A DNA stretch of 60,533 bases from Gemmatimonadota bacterium. Lineage in GTDB: Bacteria; Gemmatimonadota; Gemmatimonadetes; Gemmatimonadales; GWC2-71-9. The translations under genes and the position numbers were made by a program. Under the pieces are notes generated by a model, which was given only the letters and a program-made list of their open reading frames with translations, was not told the DNA's origin and made no database searches. Numbering within the stretch: position 1 is the first letter of the stretch; the number at the start of each line of letters is the position of its first letter. The stretch lies in contig CP070666.1 in assembly GCA_020351775.1 (NCBI GenBank), positions 4,851,783 through 4,912,315 on the forward strand. The letters are read 5' to 3'. This document shows positions 25,099 to 34,028 of this stretch, piece after piece.

Positions 25099-27034
25099 CG
25101 AGATCTTGGAGATGTGAGTCCTTTTGTGTCGGTCTTGCGAGCACTGCATGGATTTGCTCGCGGATCTGGAGTGCTCGCTCCACTGCCGCTTCGCCGCGGT
25201 AGCAGAGATCCGTAATCGGGACAGTAGTCTCACCTGCTGTAGCAGCTTGCTGCTCGTCGCTCTCCGCTTCACCAACAAGCTGAGGTTCGGACGCGGCAAC
25301 CGGCGAGTCGCCGTATCCCGATGCGGTGATCGGTGCAGGCTCCTCGGCCGGCAGTGCGATCACTTCCGGAGGCTCGGGTTGGGCAGCTGGCATTTCCGCC
25401 TCCAACGCCGGTATCTCGGGCTCAGCCGCCAGATCGTCCACCCCCATCGCCGGGATCTCGATTGCGTCACGTGTTGCTGGCTCCGCCTCCGGGGGAGCCG
25501 TCGCGAGGAACTCCTCCAGCGTTCCCTCTCCTGGTCCAGCCTGTCCCTGAAGCCGTTCGTAGCGCGCCCAACCACCGGCGAGATCCGGAGTCTCGCTGTC
25601 TCTGATTGCAGCTACCTCGCTCGGCTCGGGCGGAGCGGCGGCTTCGGGGACGGCTGTGGCCTCCGCCTTAGCGGCTTCCTCGGCTGCTGCGGCTGGCTCC
25701 TCCACGGCGGCCGCCTCATGCTCTGTTCCGATCGGCTGCGGCACTTCCGCGGACGGGGCTGGCGGACGACTGGGATGATCCTGCACGTGCTCGTCCGTAG
25801 TGACGGTCGCACCAGCCGGGATCGCCTGAAGTGCCGTCGTCGCTCGGGACAGGCGCTGGGCGAGGTCCGCCGGTTCGCCTTCTGTTGAGGATGTGAGGAT
25901 TGCCCCCGTCTCGCGTAGGTAGGCCGCGAATTCTCTGGTGCGATGCAGCGGTGCTCCCCGCGTTACGGCGTTCTGGGCCGCTCTAGCAAACTCGGCAAGT
26001 GCGTTCTCCAGCGGGCCGCCGGTCGCGCTCAGCAGGGAGCGAAACGTTGAGGTCAGCGCCAGAGCCCGCAGCTCCCGTTGCGTATCCCACTGTGCCCGTT
26101 CGAGCTCGTCGGCCGCCTGCTTCAGATGCTCGCCGTGGGCCACCAACTCGAGTTGCGCCAGCCGTCCGGGAACGGCTGCCGGAGTCCCAGTCTCCAGAAT
26201 GTGTGGTCCGTCGTCGTCGTAGAAGAGCGACTGAATCGGAACCACTTCGCTGGAGTCGAGCATCGATCCGAACCGACTGGCGAATTCCCGTGCCTCCGGT
26301 GAGTCAGGCCTGGCACTTCCCGTGGCCACTATCTCCTGTGCGGCGTTGGATAGTGCCCTGGCAGCCGTGTCGAGCAGCTGCGCCATGCCCTCCCGCTGGA
26401 TGCCACGTTGCACGATCCCAACCGCCCGCTCCACCCCTTCCAATACTTCCGGAATCGGCGAAATCTCCGGGAGCACGGCGAGGCCGCGCAGCGGCTGCAT
26501 TACCTTGAGAAGCTCGTCGAGTTGCTCAGGCTGCTGGAGTTCCTGGTGGAGCGACTTAGCCACGGCGTGCAGGGAGCTGGCGACGATGGCGCACTCACGT
26601 GCGACGAAGGCCCGTGTCCCGGAGTCGATGCCGGCCTCCTGGCGCGTTGGCATCGTGACCTTTGTGACTCCGGCAGCAGAATTCAGCTGCTCGGCGGCTG
26701 CCGCGGCCGTCGCGTCCTCCGCATCGGACCAGTCGCCCACCTTGCGGACCAGGATACGGAGGTCATCAACGGCGCGGACTGCGATCTGCTTCGCCCTTTC
26801 GTCCCACTGTGCGCGATTCTCTCCGATGGCGCGGGCGAAGTTCTCAAGCGCGGCGGCAACCTCACCGATTTGGTGCTCGTTTGCCATCAGTGCGGAACCC
26901 CGCAGCGCACGCGCCAGTCGCACGAGTTCCACCCGATCTGGCCCTGCTGCGGCCGACACGATCACGTCGAGGCGGTCCAAGTACTCGCTCGCCTCCATCG
27001 CGAAGAACTCTTTCAGGCCCATCCGTGTGTTCAT
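25055..27034 (-). CDS. Protein with two degenerate HPt-like modules, FimL/CheA-N-like
   Basis: A 659-residue, mostly helical cytosolic protein. Residues 6-75 look like a histidine-phosphotransfer bundle, but where CheA-type modules have HTLKGSA this has R42-A-L-R-G-S-A. A second copy around 172-210 reads Q180-P-L-R-G-L-A, again without His. Residues 300-365 may hold a third degenerate copy. From about 410 to 600 the chain is rich in Ala, Glu and Pro, then ends in a helical segment (AAVERALQIREQIHAVLARP ... LVDELLDIVELNLEQ). FimL of Pseudomonas, a ChpA-like protein with Gln for His, is a known parallel. It lies 27 nt after pdxJ and overlaps the membrane-protein gene, so it is probably co-transcribed with pdxJ and ispE. 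Partner unknown. Confidence 0.65.
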   Translation of the reverse strand: MNTRMGLKEFFAMEASEYLDRLDVIVSAAAGPDRVELVRLARALRGSALMANEHQIGEVAAALENFARAIGENRAQWDERAKQIAVRAVDDLRILVRKVGDWSDAEDATAAAAAEQLNSAAGVTKVTMPTRQEAGIDSGTRAFVARECAIVASSLHAVAKSLHQELQQPEQLDELLKVMQPLRGLAVLPEISPIPEVLEGVERAVGIVQRGIQREGMAQLLDTAARALSNAAQEIVATGSARPDSPEAREFASRFGSMLDSSEVVPIQSLFYDDDGPHILETGTPAAVPGRLAQLELVAHGEHLKQAADELERAQWDTQRELRALALTSTFRSLLSATGGPLENALAEFARAAQNAVTRGAPLHRTREFAAYLRETGAILTSSTEGEPADLAQRLSRATTALQAIPAGATVTTDEHVQDHPSRPPAPSAEVPQPIGTEHEAAAVEEPAAAAEEAAKAEATAVPEAAAPPEPSEVAAIRDSETPDLAGGWARYERLQGQAGPGEGTLEEFLATAPPEAEPATRDAIEIPAMGVDDLAAEPEIPALEAEMPAAQPEPPEVIALPAEEPAPITASGYGDSPVAASEPQLVGEAESDEQQAATAGETTVPITDLCYRGEAAVERALQIREQIHAVLARPTQKDSHLQDLVDELLDIVELNLEQ

Positions 27035-27061
27035 GGCTGTGCTCGTGACGACAAGCTAACC

Positions 27062-27784
27062 TCAACGTGCCGCGTCTACCAGGGAACGCATCTCTCGCAC
27101 CGCCGCCTCGATCCCTACCAGAATACTTCGGCTCACGATCGAGTGGCCGATGTTGAGCTCTTCGATCTCGGGTATGGCGGCGACAGGCTGGACGTTCCGA
27201 TAGGTGAGTCCGTGTCCAGCATGAACTGCCAGTCCCAGGTCCTTGGCGTAGCTAGTGGCAATCCGCAGGCGTTCCAACGGCTTCTCCGATTCGCGGTAGC
27301 GATTCGCGTACTCGCCCGTGTGCAATTCGATGGCTGCTACGCCCAGCTCAGCAGCTCGGTCGATGGTTGCGTGGTCCGGGTCGATGAAGAGGCTTACCCG
27401 AATACCAGCCTTGTGCAGTCGCGCGATTGTGTCCTTCAGACGAGGCTCGGCCTGGTGCCCGACACCTAGGTCGAGGCCGCCCTCGGTCGTGACCTCCGCG
27501 CGCCTCTCCGGCACAAGAGTCGCGTGATGGGGCCTGATTTCAGTGGCAAGCGTCACAATGTCATCGGCGGCGGCCAGCTCCAAGTTGAGCGCGGTGGTCA
27601 CGCTTTCCGCCATCGCCCGGACATCGGCATCCTGGATGTGACGCCGATCTTCCCGCAAGTGTATCGTGATCCCATCGGCACCGCCCCGCTCGCAGTGTAG
27701 CGCTGCCTCCACCGGATCAGGCTCGTCGGTCCTGCGCGCCTGCCGGACCGTCGCCACGTGATCTACGTTGATGTACAACCTCAT
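27062..27784 (-). CDS. pdxJ: Pyridoxine 5'-phosphate synthase
   Basis: A 240-residue PdxJ, the usual length. Motifs: [86 protein letters not shown] and the final [11 protein letters not shown]. It condenses 1-deoxyxylulose 5-phosphate with aminoacetone phosphate in the last ring-forming step of vitamin B6 synthesis. The frame is open to 28165, but the true ATG is 27784; beyond it lies the divergent lipoprotein gene. Confidence 0.97.
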   Translation of the reverse strand: MRLYINVDHVATVRQARRTDEPDPVEAALHCERGGADGITIHLREDRRHIQDADVRAMAESVTTALNLELAAADDIVTLATEIRPHHATLVPERRAEVTTEGGLDLGVGHQAEPRLKDTIARLHKAGIRVSLFIDPDHATIDRAAELGVAAIELHTGEYANRYRESEKPLERLRIATSYAKDLGLAVHAGHGLTYRNVQPVAAIPEIEELNIGHSIVSRSILVGIEAAVREMRSLVDAAR

Positions 27785-27835
27785 CGCTGTCCCTCGCCTT
27801 GCCCCGGGTTTTGGAACCGTATAGGTTCGATCAAC

Positions 27836-28315
27836 ATGAACTTCACGACGTTCCCTCGAATCGCGCAAGTTCCTGCCGTGTTGCCGGTGATCGCCGCGGT
27901 TCTCTCGGTGAACGCCTGCTCGCAAGGTGGTTCCAGCAGCCCCGCGCCTACAAACCCTGAAGCCGCGGTCATCAGCTTCCTGAGTGCTGTGCGGGCCCAA
28001 GACATGAACCAGATGTCCGACCTGTGGGGCAGCTCTGCCGGACCCGCGTCCGAGCGCATGGACTCGCAGACGCTGGAGCAGAGACTCACTGTCATGCGCA
28101 TCTACTTGGAGCACGAAGAGTACACCATCGTGCCCCGGCCTGCTGACATGTTGGTCGAGGTGCAAGCGGGCGAGCAGGCGGTTTTCGTGCGTCTCACGCG
28201 CAAGGGCTGCACACCAGTGGTGCCCTTTACCGTGGCGCCGTACCGTGGTGGGTGGCTGATCAGGAACATCGATTTGGAGAAAGCAGGTAACCCTGCCCGG
28301 AGATGCCTACCGTAG
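27836..28315 (+). CDS. Small lipoprotein, NTF2/DUF4878-like by pattern, unassigned
   Basis: A 159-residue protein from ATG 27836 with a lipoprotein signal ending LSVNAC (Cys about residue 25). After a Gly/Ser/Pro linker comes [25 protein letters not shown], a helix and strand pattern common in small periplasmic NTF2-like domains, then [29 protein letters not shown] and [18 protein letters not shown]. The family guess rests on pattern only. The frame upstream to 27758 overlaps pdxJ and is not used. It diverges from pdxJ and converges on the epimerase. Confidence 0.7.
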   Translation: MNFTTFPRIAQVPAVLPVIAAVLSVNACSQGGSSSPAPTNPEAAVISFLSAVRAQDMNQMSDLWGSSAGPASERMDSQTLEQRLTVMRIYLEHEEYTIVPRPADMLVEVQAGEQAVFVRLTRKGCTPVVPFTVAPYRGGWLIRNIDLEKAGNPARRCLP

Positions 28316-28349
28316 GCCCGATCCGGATTGGGAGCTCGAGCGTTCGAGG

Positions 28350-28748
28350 CTACTCCGTAAGTTCCAAGAGAATCCCACCCGTGGACTTCGGGTGAACGAA
28401 GGCGACCCGCCGGCCGCCGGCCCCCGGACGGGGAGTCTCGTCGATGAGCCGGTAGTTCAGGCGGCGGCATTCATCGAGGGCGCGGTCCAGGTCGGGAACT
28501 CTAAAGCAGATGTGGTGGATCCCCGGGCCACGTTTGTGGATGAACTTGGCAACTGGTCCATCCGGTGTCACAGGCTCCATCAGCTCGACCTCCGTGTCGC
28601 CGAGGTGCAGGGAAACAATGGACGCACCATCGGCTGTTACCGGAGGTGATGGCTCAAGCCTCAAGACGTCGCGGTAGAATGCTACGGCATCAGTCAGGCT
28701 AGGCACCGCGATCCCTATATGGGCAACTTGAGCATCGAATTCCAACAC
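28350..28748 (-). CDS. mce: Methylmalonyl-CoA epimerase (VOC family)
   Basis: A 132-residue glyoxalase-fold protein. VAHIGIAVPSLTDAVAFYRDVLRL, EVELMEPVTPDGPVAKFIHKRGPGIHHICFRV, LDRALDECRRLNYRLIDETPRPGAGGRRVAFVHPKSTGGILLELTE are the hallmarks of the epimerase, with His10, the HH pair and the last Glu as metal ligands. It interconverts the S and R forms of methylmalonyl-CoA for the mutase in propionate and odd-chain metabolism. The start is TTG (GTG one codon earlier is possible), after a GGAGG. No mutase gene is in this window. Confidence 0.93.
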   Translation of the reverse strand: MLEFDAQVAHIGIAVPSLTDAVAFYRDVLRLEPSPPVTADGASIVSLHLGDTEVELMEPVTPDGPVAKFIHKRGPGIHHICFRVPDLDRALDECRRLNYRLIDETPRPGAGGRRVAFVHPKSTGGILLELTE

Positions 28749-28825
28749 GGGTCCTCCGTCAACGGGCCGAAACGCACTGGGCCTCGTGGGCCGGGTGTCC
28801 GCAACATAATGTGAGGGAGACAGTC

Positions 28826-29161
28826 ATGGCAGGGACAGATTTGCTAGTTAAAGTAACAGATGACACGTTCGCCGAGGAGATCGAACAGCACGAGGGCCTG
28901 GCGTTGATCGATCTTTGGGCGACTTGGTGCGGGCCGTGTCAGATGATCGCGCCGATCGTCGCACAGATCGCAGAGGACTATCAGGGGAGGGTGAAGGTCG
29001 CGAAGCTGGACGTAGATCACAACCAGAAGACTCCCATGCAATTTGGGGTGCAATCGATCCCGACACTGTTACTGTTCAAGGATGGCTCGCTGGTTGACAA
29101 GGTCGTCGGTGCAGTACCGAAACAGCACGTCGTCGAGAAGATCGAGCAGCATTTGGGCTGA
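28826..29161 (+). CDS. trxA: Thioredoxin
   Basis: A 111-residue thioredoxin with LIDLWATWCGPCQMIAPIV (active-site Cys35 and Cys38), VKVAKLDVDHNQKTPMQFGVQSIPTLLLFKDGSLVDKVVGAVPK including the cis-Pro. It reduces disulphides in cytosolic proteins. I use ATG 28826, which follows GAGGGAG; a GTG five codons earlier is in frame. There is no signal peptide. Confidence 0.97.
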   Translation: MAGTDLLVKVTDDTFAEEIEQHEGLALIDLWATWCGPCQMIAPIVAQIAEDYQGRVKVAKLDVDHNQKTPMQFGVQSIPTLLLFKDGSLVDKVVGAVPKQHVVEKIEQHLG

Positions 29162-29260
29162 CTGCGACCTCGGCGGCAATCGTATGGGGCACGAGAGTGC
29201 CACGGCGGCGCACGGCGACTCTTTCCCGGCGCCGTCTGTCGTTATGCTGATCGGAGGCCT

Positions 29261-30088
29261 GTGGCTGGGACACTACATGTAGTCGCGACGCCGTTGGGAA
29301 ACCTGTCCGATCTCTCACGGCGCGCCGCCACCGTGTTGCAGGCGGCAGATCTCGTGGCGGCGGAAGATACCCGTCGGGCACGCAAGCTGCTGAACCACGT
29401 TGGGGCCAGGTGCCGGGTGTGCAGCTACCATGCTCAGTCTCCTCCCGGCAGGCTGGACCAGCTGGAGCGCGAGCTGAGACAAGGGGCATCTGTTGCACTC
29501 CTCAGCGACGCCGGGACTCCCACCGTAAGCGATCCGGGGGCGCAGCTTGTGATCCGCGCGCGCAGCTGCGGCGCCCGCGTGATCCCGATCCCCGGCCCCA
29601 CTGCCGTGGCAACCGCGCTCAGTGTGTCCGGGCTGCCTGCGGACCGATACACGTTCCTCGGCTTCCTACCGCGCAAAGGAGCAGATCGCAGCCGGCGGTT
29701 GGATGAGATTGCCGCGTCTCCATGGACGGTCGTGATCTTCGAAGCTGCCAATCGGCTAGTGCGGCTTCTGAGCGATCTCGCCACACACTGCGGTGCAGAT
29801 CGAGAAGCGGTCGTTGCGCGCGAACTCACCAAGCTGCACGAAGAGATCAAGTGCGGAAACCTCGCTGACCTGACGGTCTATTACGACGAGCAGGCGCCGC
29901 GAGGTGAGGTGACCGTACTGGTGGGAAGTGCAACTCGTCAGCCCGCAGCAGTTGACTGTGACGCAGTCAAACAGACAGCGCGTTTGTTGCTCGAGGACGG
30001 TGTGACGCGCAGAGACACGGCTGCTCGGGTGGCGCGTGAGTTCGGCATCTCCCGTAGGGACGCATACCGGCTGGTGACTGACCTGTGA
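29261..30088 (+). CDS. rsmI: 16S rRNA (cytidine-1402-2'-O)-methyltransferase
   Basis: A 275-residue RsmI: LHVVATPLGNLSDLSRRAATVLQAADLVAAEDTRRARKLL, VALLSDAGTPTVSDPG, VIPIPGPTAVATALSVSGLP, YTFLGFLPRKG, FEAANRLVRLLSDL and REVVARELTKLHEE-like residues. The C-terminal segment GVTRRDTAARVAREFGISRRDAYRLV is the helical tail of the family. It methylates the ribose of C1402 in the decoding centre using SAM. The start is GTG at 29261, and the stop overlaps the next gene's ATG by one base (TGATG). Confidence 0.95.
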   Translation: MAGTLHVVATPLGNLSDLSRRAATVLQAADLVAAEDTRRARKLLNHVGARCRVCSYHAQSPPGRLDQLERELRQGASVALLSDAGTPTVSDPGAQLVIRARSCGARVIPIPGPTAVATALSVSGLPADRYTFLGFLPRKGADRSRRLDEIAASPWTVVIFEAANRLVRLLSDLATHCGADREAVVARELTKLHEEIKCGNLADLTVYYDEQAPRGEVTVLVGSATRQPAAVDCDAVKQTARLLLEDGVTRRDTAARVAREFGISRRDAYRLVTDL

Positions 30089-30747
30089 TGCGCTCTCTCG
30101 TGATCATCGCCTCCATAGCGGTCGCAACGGCGCCGGCGCAGCAGGACGTGCAGCTCACTATCGGGCGCCTGCAGTACGACGGCGGCGGAGACTGGTATGC
30201 GAATCCGTCTAGCATCAGCAATCTGCTGGAAGCGATTCGGAGCCGGACCGCACTTCCGGTCGCCACCCGTGAACGGGTTGTGCGCCTCACAGGCCCCGAG
30301 CTGTGGGAGGTACCCTACCTCCACATGACGGGGCATGGCAATGTGCGCTTCTCCGACGAGGAAGCGACCGCACTGCGCACGTTCCTCGAGAACGGCGGAT
30401 TCCTGCACGCCGATGACAACTACGGGATTGACGAGTCGTTCCGCCAGGAGATGGCTCGCATCTTTCCGGAGAACCCGCTGGTCGAAGTCCCCTGGGATCA
30501 CGAGGTCTACCACATCTTCTACGACTTCCCACAAGGGATTCCCAAGATTCACGAGCACGACGGTCTGCCGGCGCAAGCGTTCGGTTTGTTTATCGATGGC
30601 CGTCTCGCGGTGTATTACAGTTATCAGTCGGACCTCGGTGACGGCTGGGAAGACCCCGAGGTGCACGAGGACCCCGCGGAGGTGCGCGAGGCGGCGTTAC
30701 GCATGGGCATCAATCTGTTCCTCTACGCGGTGAGTAGCGTCAGATGA
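30088..30747 (+). CDS. DUF4159 domain protein, exported
   Basis: A 219-residue protein with a short signal peptide (MRSLVIIASIAVATAPAQQ). The rest matches DUF4159: LTIGRLQYDGGGDWYANPSSISNLLEAIRSRT, ELWEVPYLHMTGHGNVRFSDEEATALRTFLENGGFLHADDNYGIDESFRQEMARIFPEN, and HEVYHIFYDF. The fold resembles a glutamine-amidotransferase-like (Rossmann) domain as found in von Willebrand/BatA-type gene clusters; activity is unknown. It is coupled by a one-base overlap to rsmI and by a four-base overlap to the DUF4175-like gene. Confidence 0.85.
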   Translation: MRSLVIIASIAVATAPAQQDVQLTIGRLQYDGGGDWYANPSSISNLLEAIRSRTALPVATRERVVRLTGPELWEVPYLHMTGHGNVRFSDEEATALRTFLENGGFLHADDNYGIDESFRQEMARIFPENPLVEVPWDHEVYHIFYDFPQGIPKIHEHDGLPAQAFGLFIDGRLAVYYSYQSDLGDGWEDPEVHEDPAEVREAALRMGINLFLYAVSSVR

Positions 30748-33700
30748 CCGAGACGCGACGCTGGCTGGAGATGCAACGAACTCCGCTCGTGCGCCGCATT
30801 TGGGGAGCGGGCCTGGTGCGTACCTCGGGGCTGGTGCTTGCGACATTGGGTGTCGGCGTGCTGCTAGGCCGGTTGGGTGCGTACCGCCTACTTCCTCCAG
30901 CTGTAATACTCGGCTGGCTCGGTGCGGTGGTCGTCGCCACCTGGGGAGTGGTCCACGGTAGACGGTGGCTCCGCAAGACTCGGCCTGGGGCACTGGCGCG
31001 CGGAGTGGAGCTAGAGCTTGGATTGCGGCGCGGCTCGGTGTTGGGTGTGGTCGAGGCGGGGCGAGGGTCCGGCAGCGCGGCCCTATACGAGTTGGCCGAT
31101 CACAGGGCACTGAAGGAGCTGACAGAGCGAGGCACCGAGGCGCTGGCGTGCGAGCGAGCCCGCGCCAATCGAGCCTTGGGGAAGGGTGCAGCAACCCTGG
31201 CGGCGGGCGGTCTCGTGTTCCTGCTCTCCGGTCCGACGTCCAGTGCCGGCAACCAGTTCTGGCATCCGATCACGACATTGGCTCGGTCGCTGGGGCCAGT
31301 TGTGCTGACGGTAGATCGTTTGGAGGTCAGGCGCGGAGATACGGTCACGGCCTCGGTGGCGGCGGTGGGCCGCAGGAGCGCCACGTTGTGGACCAGACAG
31401 CCGGGAGAGCCCTGGAACTCCAGCCCGATGCGGCTCGATTCGGCCGGCACGGCGCGAGTGAGGCTCGGTCCACTGGATAGCGATTTCTTCGTGACGGCTG
31501 TCAGCGGAAAGCGCGGCTCCGATACCGTGCACGTGCGGGTGCTGCGACCTGCGTTTCTCACCGACCTGCAGTTGCTGGCGCGGTTCCCACGCTACGTCGA
31601 ACGGCCGGACGAACTGCTCGTGCCGGGTGAAACAGCACTGCTGCCGGTTGGGACCCGCGTTCTAACCAGTGGCCGCATAACGCTGCCGCTGCGCTCCGTG
31701 GAGTGGCGTTCGGGTCCGGATACGGTGACGCTCGACATCGACGACCGATCTTTCTCCGGCGTACTCCGGGTCTCCGCGAATCGCGGCTGGCTGTTGCATG
31801 TGACGACGCGGGATGGTATCCCGCTGGCCGAAGGCCCGGTGAGACTCGACATCATCGCGTTGCCCGACAGTGCTCCCACGGTCGTTGTCCCGGTTCCGGG
31901 AGCGGACGCGGCAGTGCCGCTGACGCTGAGGCAGCCACTTGTGATAGACGCACGCGATGATCACGGGCTGACCAAGGTCGAGCTTGTGAGCTGGAGGACG
32001 AGCCGATTCGGTGCCGTCGACGAGCCGGTGTCAGAGCCGATACCCTTGCCCAAGGTGGACACCGACCGGGCTGTACTACAGTGGATCCTCGATCTGAACG
32101 GGCGCGGCTTTCTGCCGGGCGATACTGCCCGCTTCAAGGTTCGGGCAGCGGACAACGCTCCCCAAGCTCAAGTGTCCGAGAGCCGCGAGTATGTGCTGTG
32201 GTTACCCTCGGTAGCCGAGTTACGGGACGAGATGAGAGATCGGGCGCGGATGGCACAGCAGGGTGGGGACTCGTTGCTCCAGGCCCAGGAAGAATTGGCA
32301 AAGAGCCTTGAGGATCTGGCTGCGGAACGCCAGCGCAGTACGGAAACGCCAGCTTCCAGCTCGCAGCAGCAAGGTGAGGAGTTGCCGTTCAACTCGGCAG
32401 AACGTGCTCGGGAGCTAGCCGACCAGCAGCAGCGGGCGATCGAGCGCGCAATGGAGCTGAGTGAGGAACTGCAGCAGCTGGCTGACGCCGCCTGGTCGGC
32501 AGGGATCACCGATCCGGAGTTCCATCGCCAGCTGCGTGACATCGAAGAACTGCTCGACCAGGCGCTGACCGATGAGCTGAGAAGCCGCTTGGAGGCATTG
32601 CGTAACGCTCTTGAGCGACTGGATGCTGAGGCCGCACGCGAGGCCCTGAGACGCCTGGCCGAATCGGCGGACCAGCTGCGTCAGGAGCTGCAGCGGGGCC
32701 GAGAGCTGTTTGGGCGCGCCGCTCTGGAAGGGACTTTGACATCTTTGGCCGACGATGCGGAGGAGCTAACCCGGCGTCAGGAACAGTGGAATCAGACGGT
32801 CGAGGGTGGAGACGCCGACAGTGCGGTGGCCGCCCACGAGCGAGAATTGGCCGCGGGGGCAGACTCACTCGCTGCCCAACTGTCGGAGCTAGCTGCGACG
32901 ATCGAACATTCCGAGCAGCAAGCTGAGCTGCTGCAGGATGCCGCCCAGAGTGCTGGGCAGGCGGCCGGCGAGATGCGGCGGGCAGCGTCGCAAGCGCAGC
33001 GGGGCGAACGCACCACGGCACGCCAGTCTGGCGAATTGGCCCAACAGTCTCTGGAACCGGTCGCGGAACAGCTGCGGCAGCAACGCGACGAGCTGCGTGA
33101 GAGCTGGCGCCAGGAAGTGATCGCGGCCATGGACCGCGCTCTGGTCGAGACCGCGCGCTTGGCGGAACAGCAGCAGCAGATTCTGGAACGCCTCAACAGT
33201 GGCGAGTCGGGGGCTGAGCTGAGGGGTGCTCAGGTTGCGGCCCGGTCGGGCGTTGAGCGGATCCTGGAACAGATCCAGGGCGCTGCGGGCAAGAACGCCC
33301 TGGTATCGCCTCAGCTGGGCACCGCCCTGGGCTTCTCCAAGCTGCGCATGTCGGAGGCGCTGGATCAGATACAGCGGGCGAACCCCAACACGCGGCAGGC
33401 CGGCGCGCTCGCCGGCGAAGCGCTGGATGGGTTGAACGCGCTAGCCTACGCTCTGGTGCGCAGCCGGGCCGACGTTGCCGCAGCGCAATCCGGGTCGGGC
33501 CTCAGTGAGGCGCTGGAGCGACTGGCTCAGCTGGCGGAGCAACAGGGTCGACTCAACAACAGTACGAGCGACATGCTCTCGATGATGCCCAGTGCTGACC
33601 AGCAGATGCTGCAACAGTTGCAGGCGCTGGCGCTGCAGCAGCGTTCTTTGGCCGAGCAGATGGACCATCTGCAAGCCGAGGCGGACATGGGCGGCATCGA

Positions 33701-34028
33701 CGAGTTGGCGGATGAGGCCAGGGAGCTGGCACGCGAGTTGGAGGCAGCACGGCTCGACCGAGAGACGGTTGAGCGGCAGGAGCAGCTATTTCGACGCTTG
33801 CTGGATGCCGGGCGCACCTTGCGCAGCGACGAAGAAGACGAGCGCGATGAGCGAGTGAGCGAGACGGCAGACCCGCGCAACGTGCAACAGCCTCCGGCCG
33901 GGCAGCTACCCACGGTGTCCGATCCCAGGTTCCCCTATCCCAGTTGGAATCAGCTGCGCTCGCTGTCGCCCGAAGACCGCAGGCTCGTTCTCGACTATTT
34001 CCGTCGGCTGAACCGTGGGCGCCCCTAG
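30744..34028 (+). CDS. DUF4175-like giant membrane coiled-coil protein
   Basis: A 1094-residue protein. Two membrane helices near the N-terminus (about 22-45 and 50-70) and a third around 148-165 frame a cytosolic segment; residues 175-470 are a beta-rich region likely in the periplasm (for example VVLTVDRLEVRRGDTVTASVAAVGRR, PVRLDIIALPDSAPTVVVPVPG). From about 480 to 1060 the chain is almost pure Gln/Glu/Ala/Leu coiled coil. That layout fits DUF4175, seen beside DUF4159 and VWA/MoxR genes in many Gram-negative bacteria; function not established. It overlaps both neighbours by 4 and 14 bases, so the three are one transcription unit. The coiled coil produces long antisense shadow frames. Confidence 0.75.
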   Translation: MTETRRWLEMQRTPLVRRIWGAGLVRTSGLVLATLGVGVLLGRLGAYRLLPPAVILGWLGAVVVATWGVVHGRRWLRKTRPGALARGVELELGLRRGSVLGVVEAGRGSGSAALYELADHRALKELTERGTEALACERARANRALGKGAATLAAGGLVFLLSGPTSSAGNQFWHPITTLARSLGPVVLTVDRLEVRRGDTVTASVAAVGRRSATLWTRQPGEPWNSSPMRLDSAGTARVRLGPLDSDFFVTAVSGKRGSDTVHVRVLRPAFLTDLQLLARFPRYVERPDELLVPGETALLPVGTRVLTSGRITLPLRSVEWRSGPDTVTLDIDDRSFSGVLRVSANRGWLLHVTTRDGIPLAEGPVRLDIIALPDSAPTVVVPVPGADAAVPLTLRQPLVIDARDDHGLTKVELVSWRTSRFGAVDEPVSEPIPLPKVDTDRAVLQWILDLNGRGFLPGDTARFKVRAADNAPQAQVSESREYVLWLPSVAELRDEMRDRARMAQQGGDSLLQAQEELAKSLEDLAAERQRSTETPASSSQQQGEELPFNSAERARELADQQQRAIERAMELSEELQQLADAAWSAGITDPEFHRQLRDIEELLDQALTDELRSRLEALRNALERLDAEAAREALRRLAESADQLRQELQRGRELFGRAALEGTLTSLADDAEELTRRQEQWNQTVEGGDADSAVAAHERELAAGADSLAAQLSELAATIEHSEQQAELLQDAAQSAGQAAGEMRRAASQAQRGERTTARQSGELAQQSLEPVAEQLRQQRDELRESWRQEVIAAMDRALVETARLAEQQQQILERLNSGESGAELRGAQVAARSGVERILEQIQGAAGKNALVSPQLGTALGFSKLRMSEALDQIQRANPNTRQAGALAGEALDGLNALAYALVRSRADVAAAQSGSGLSEALERLAQLAEQQGRLNNSTSDMLSMMPSADQQMLQQLQALALQQRSLAEQMDHLQAEADMGGIDELADEARELARELEAARLDRETVERQEQLFRRLLDAGRTLRSDEEDERDERVSETADPRNVQQPPAGQLPTVSDPRFPYPSWNQLRSLSPEDRRLVLDYFRRLNRGRP

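Noticed and set aside
23968-25299. Full-length reading of the membrane-protein frame from 25299
   Set aside because: The first 65 or more residues overlap the HPt-like gene and are charged and non-conserved.
32506-33913. Antisense frames in the DUF4175-like gene
   Set aside because: Shadows of the Gln/Glu-rich coiled coil; no start signals or domains.
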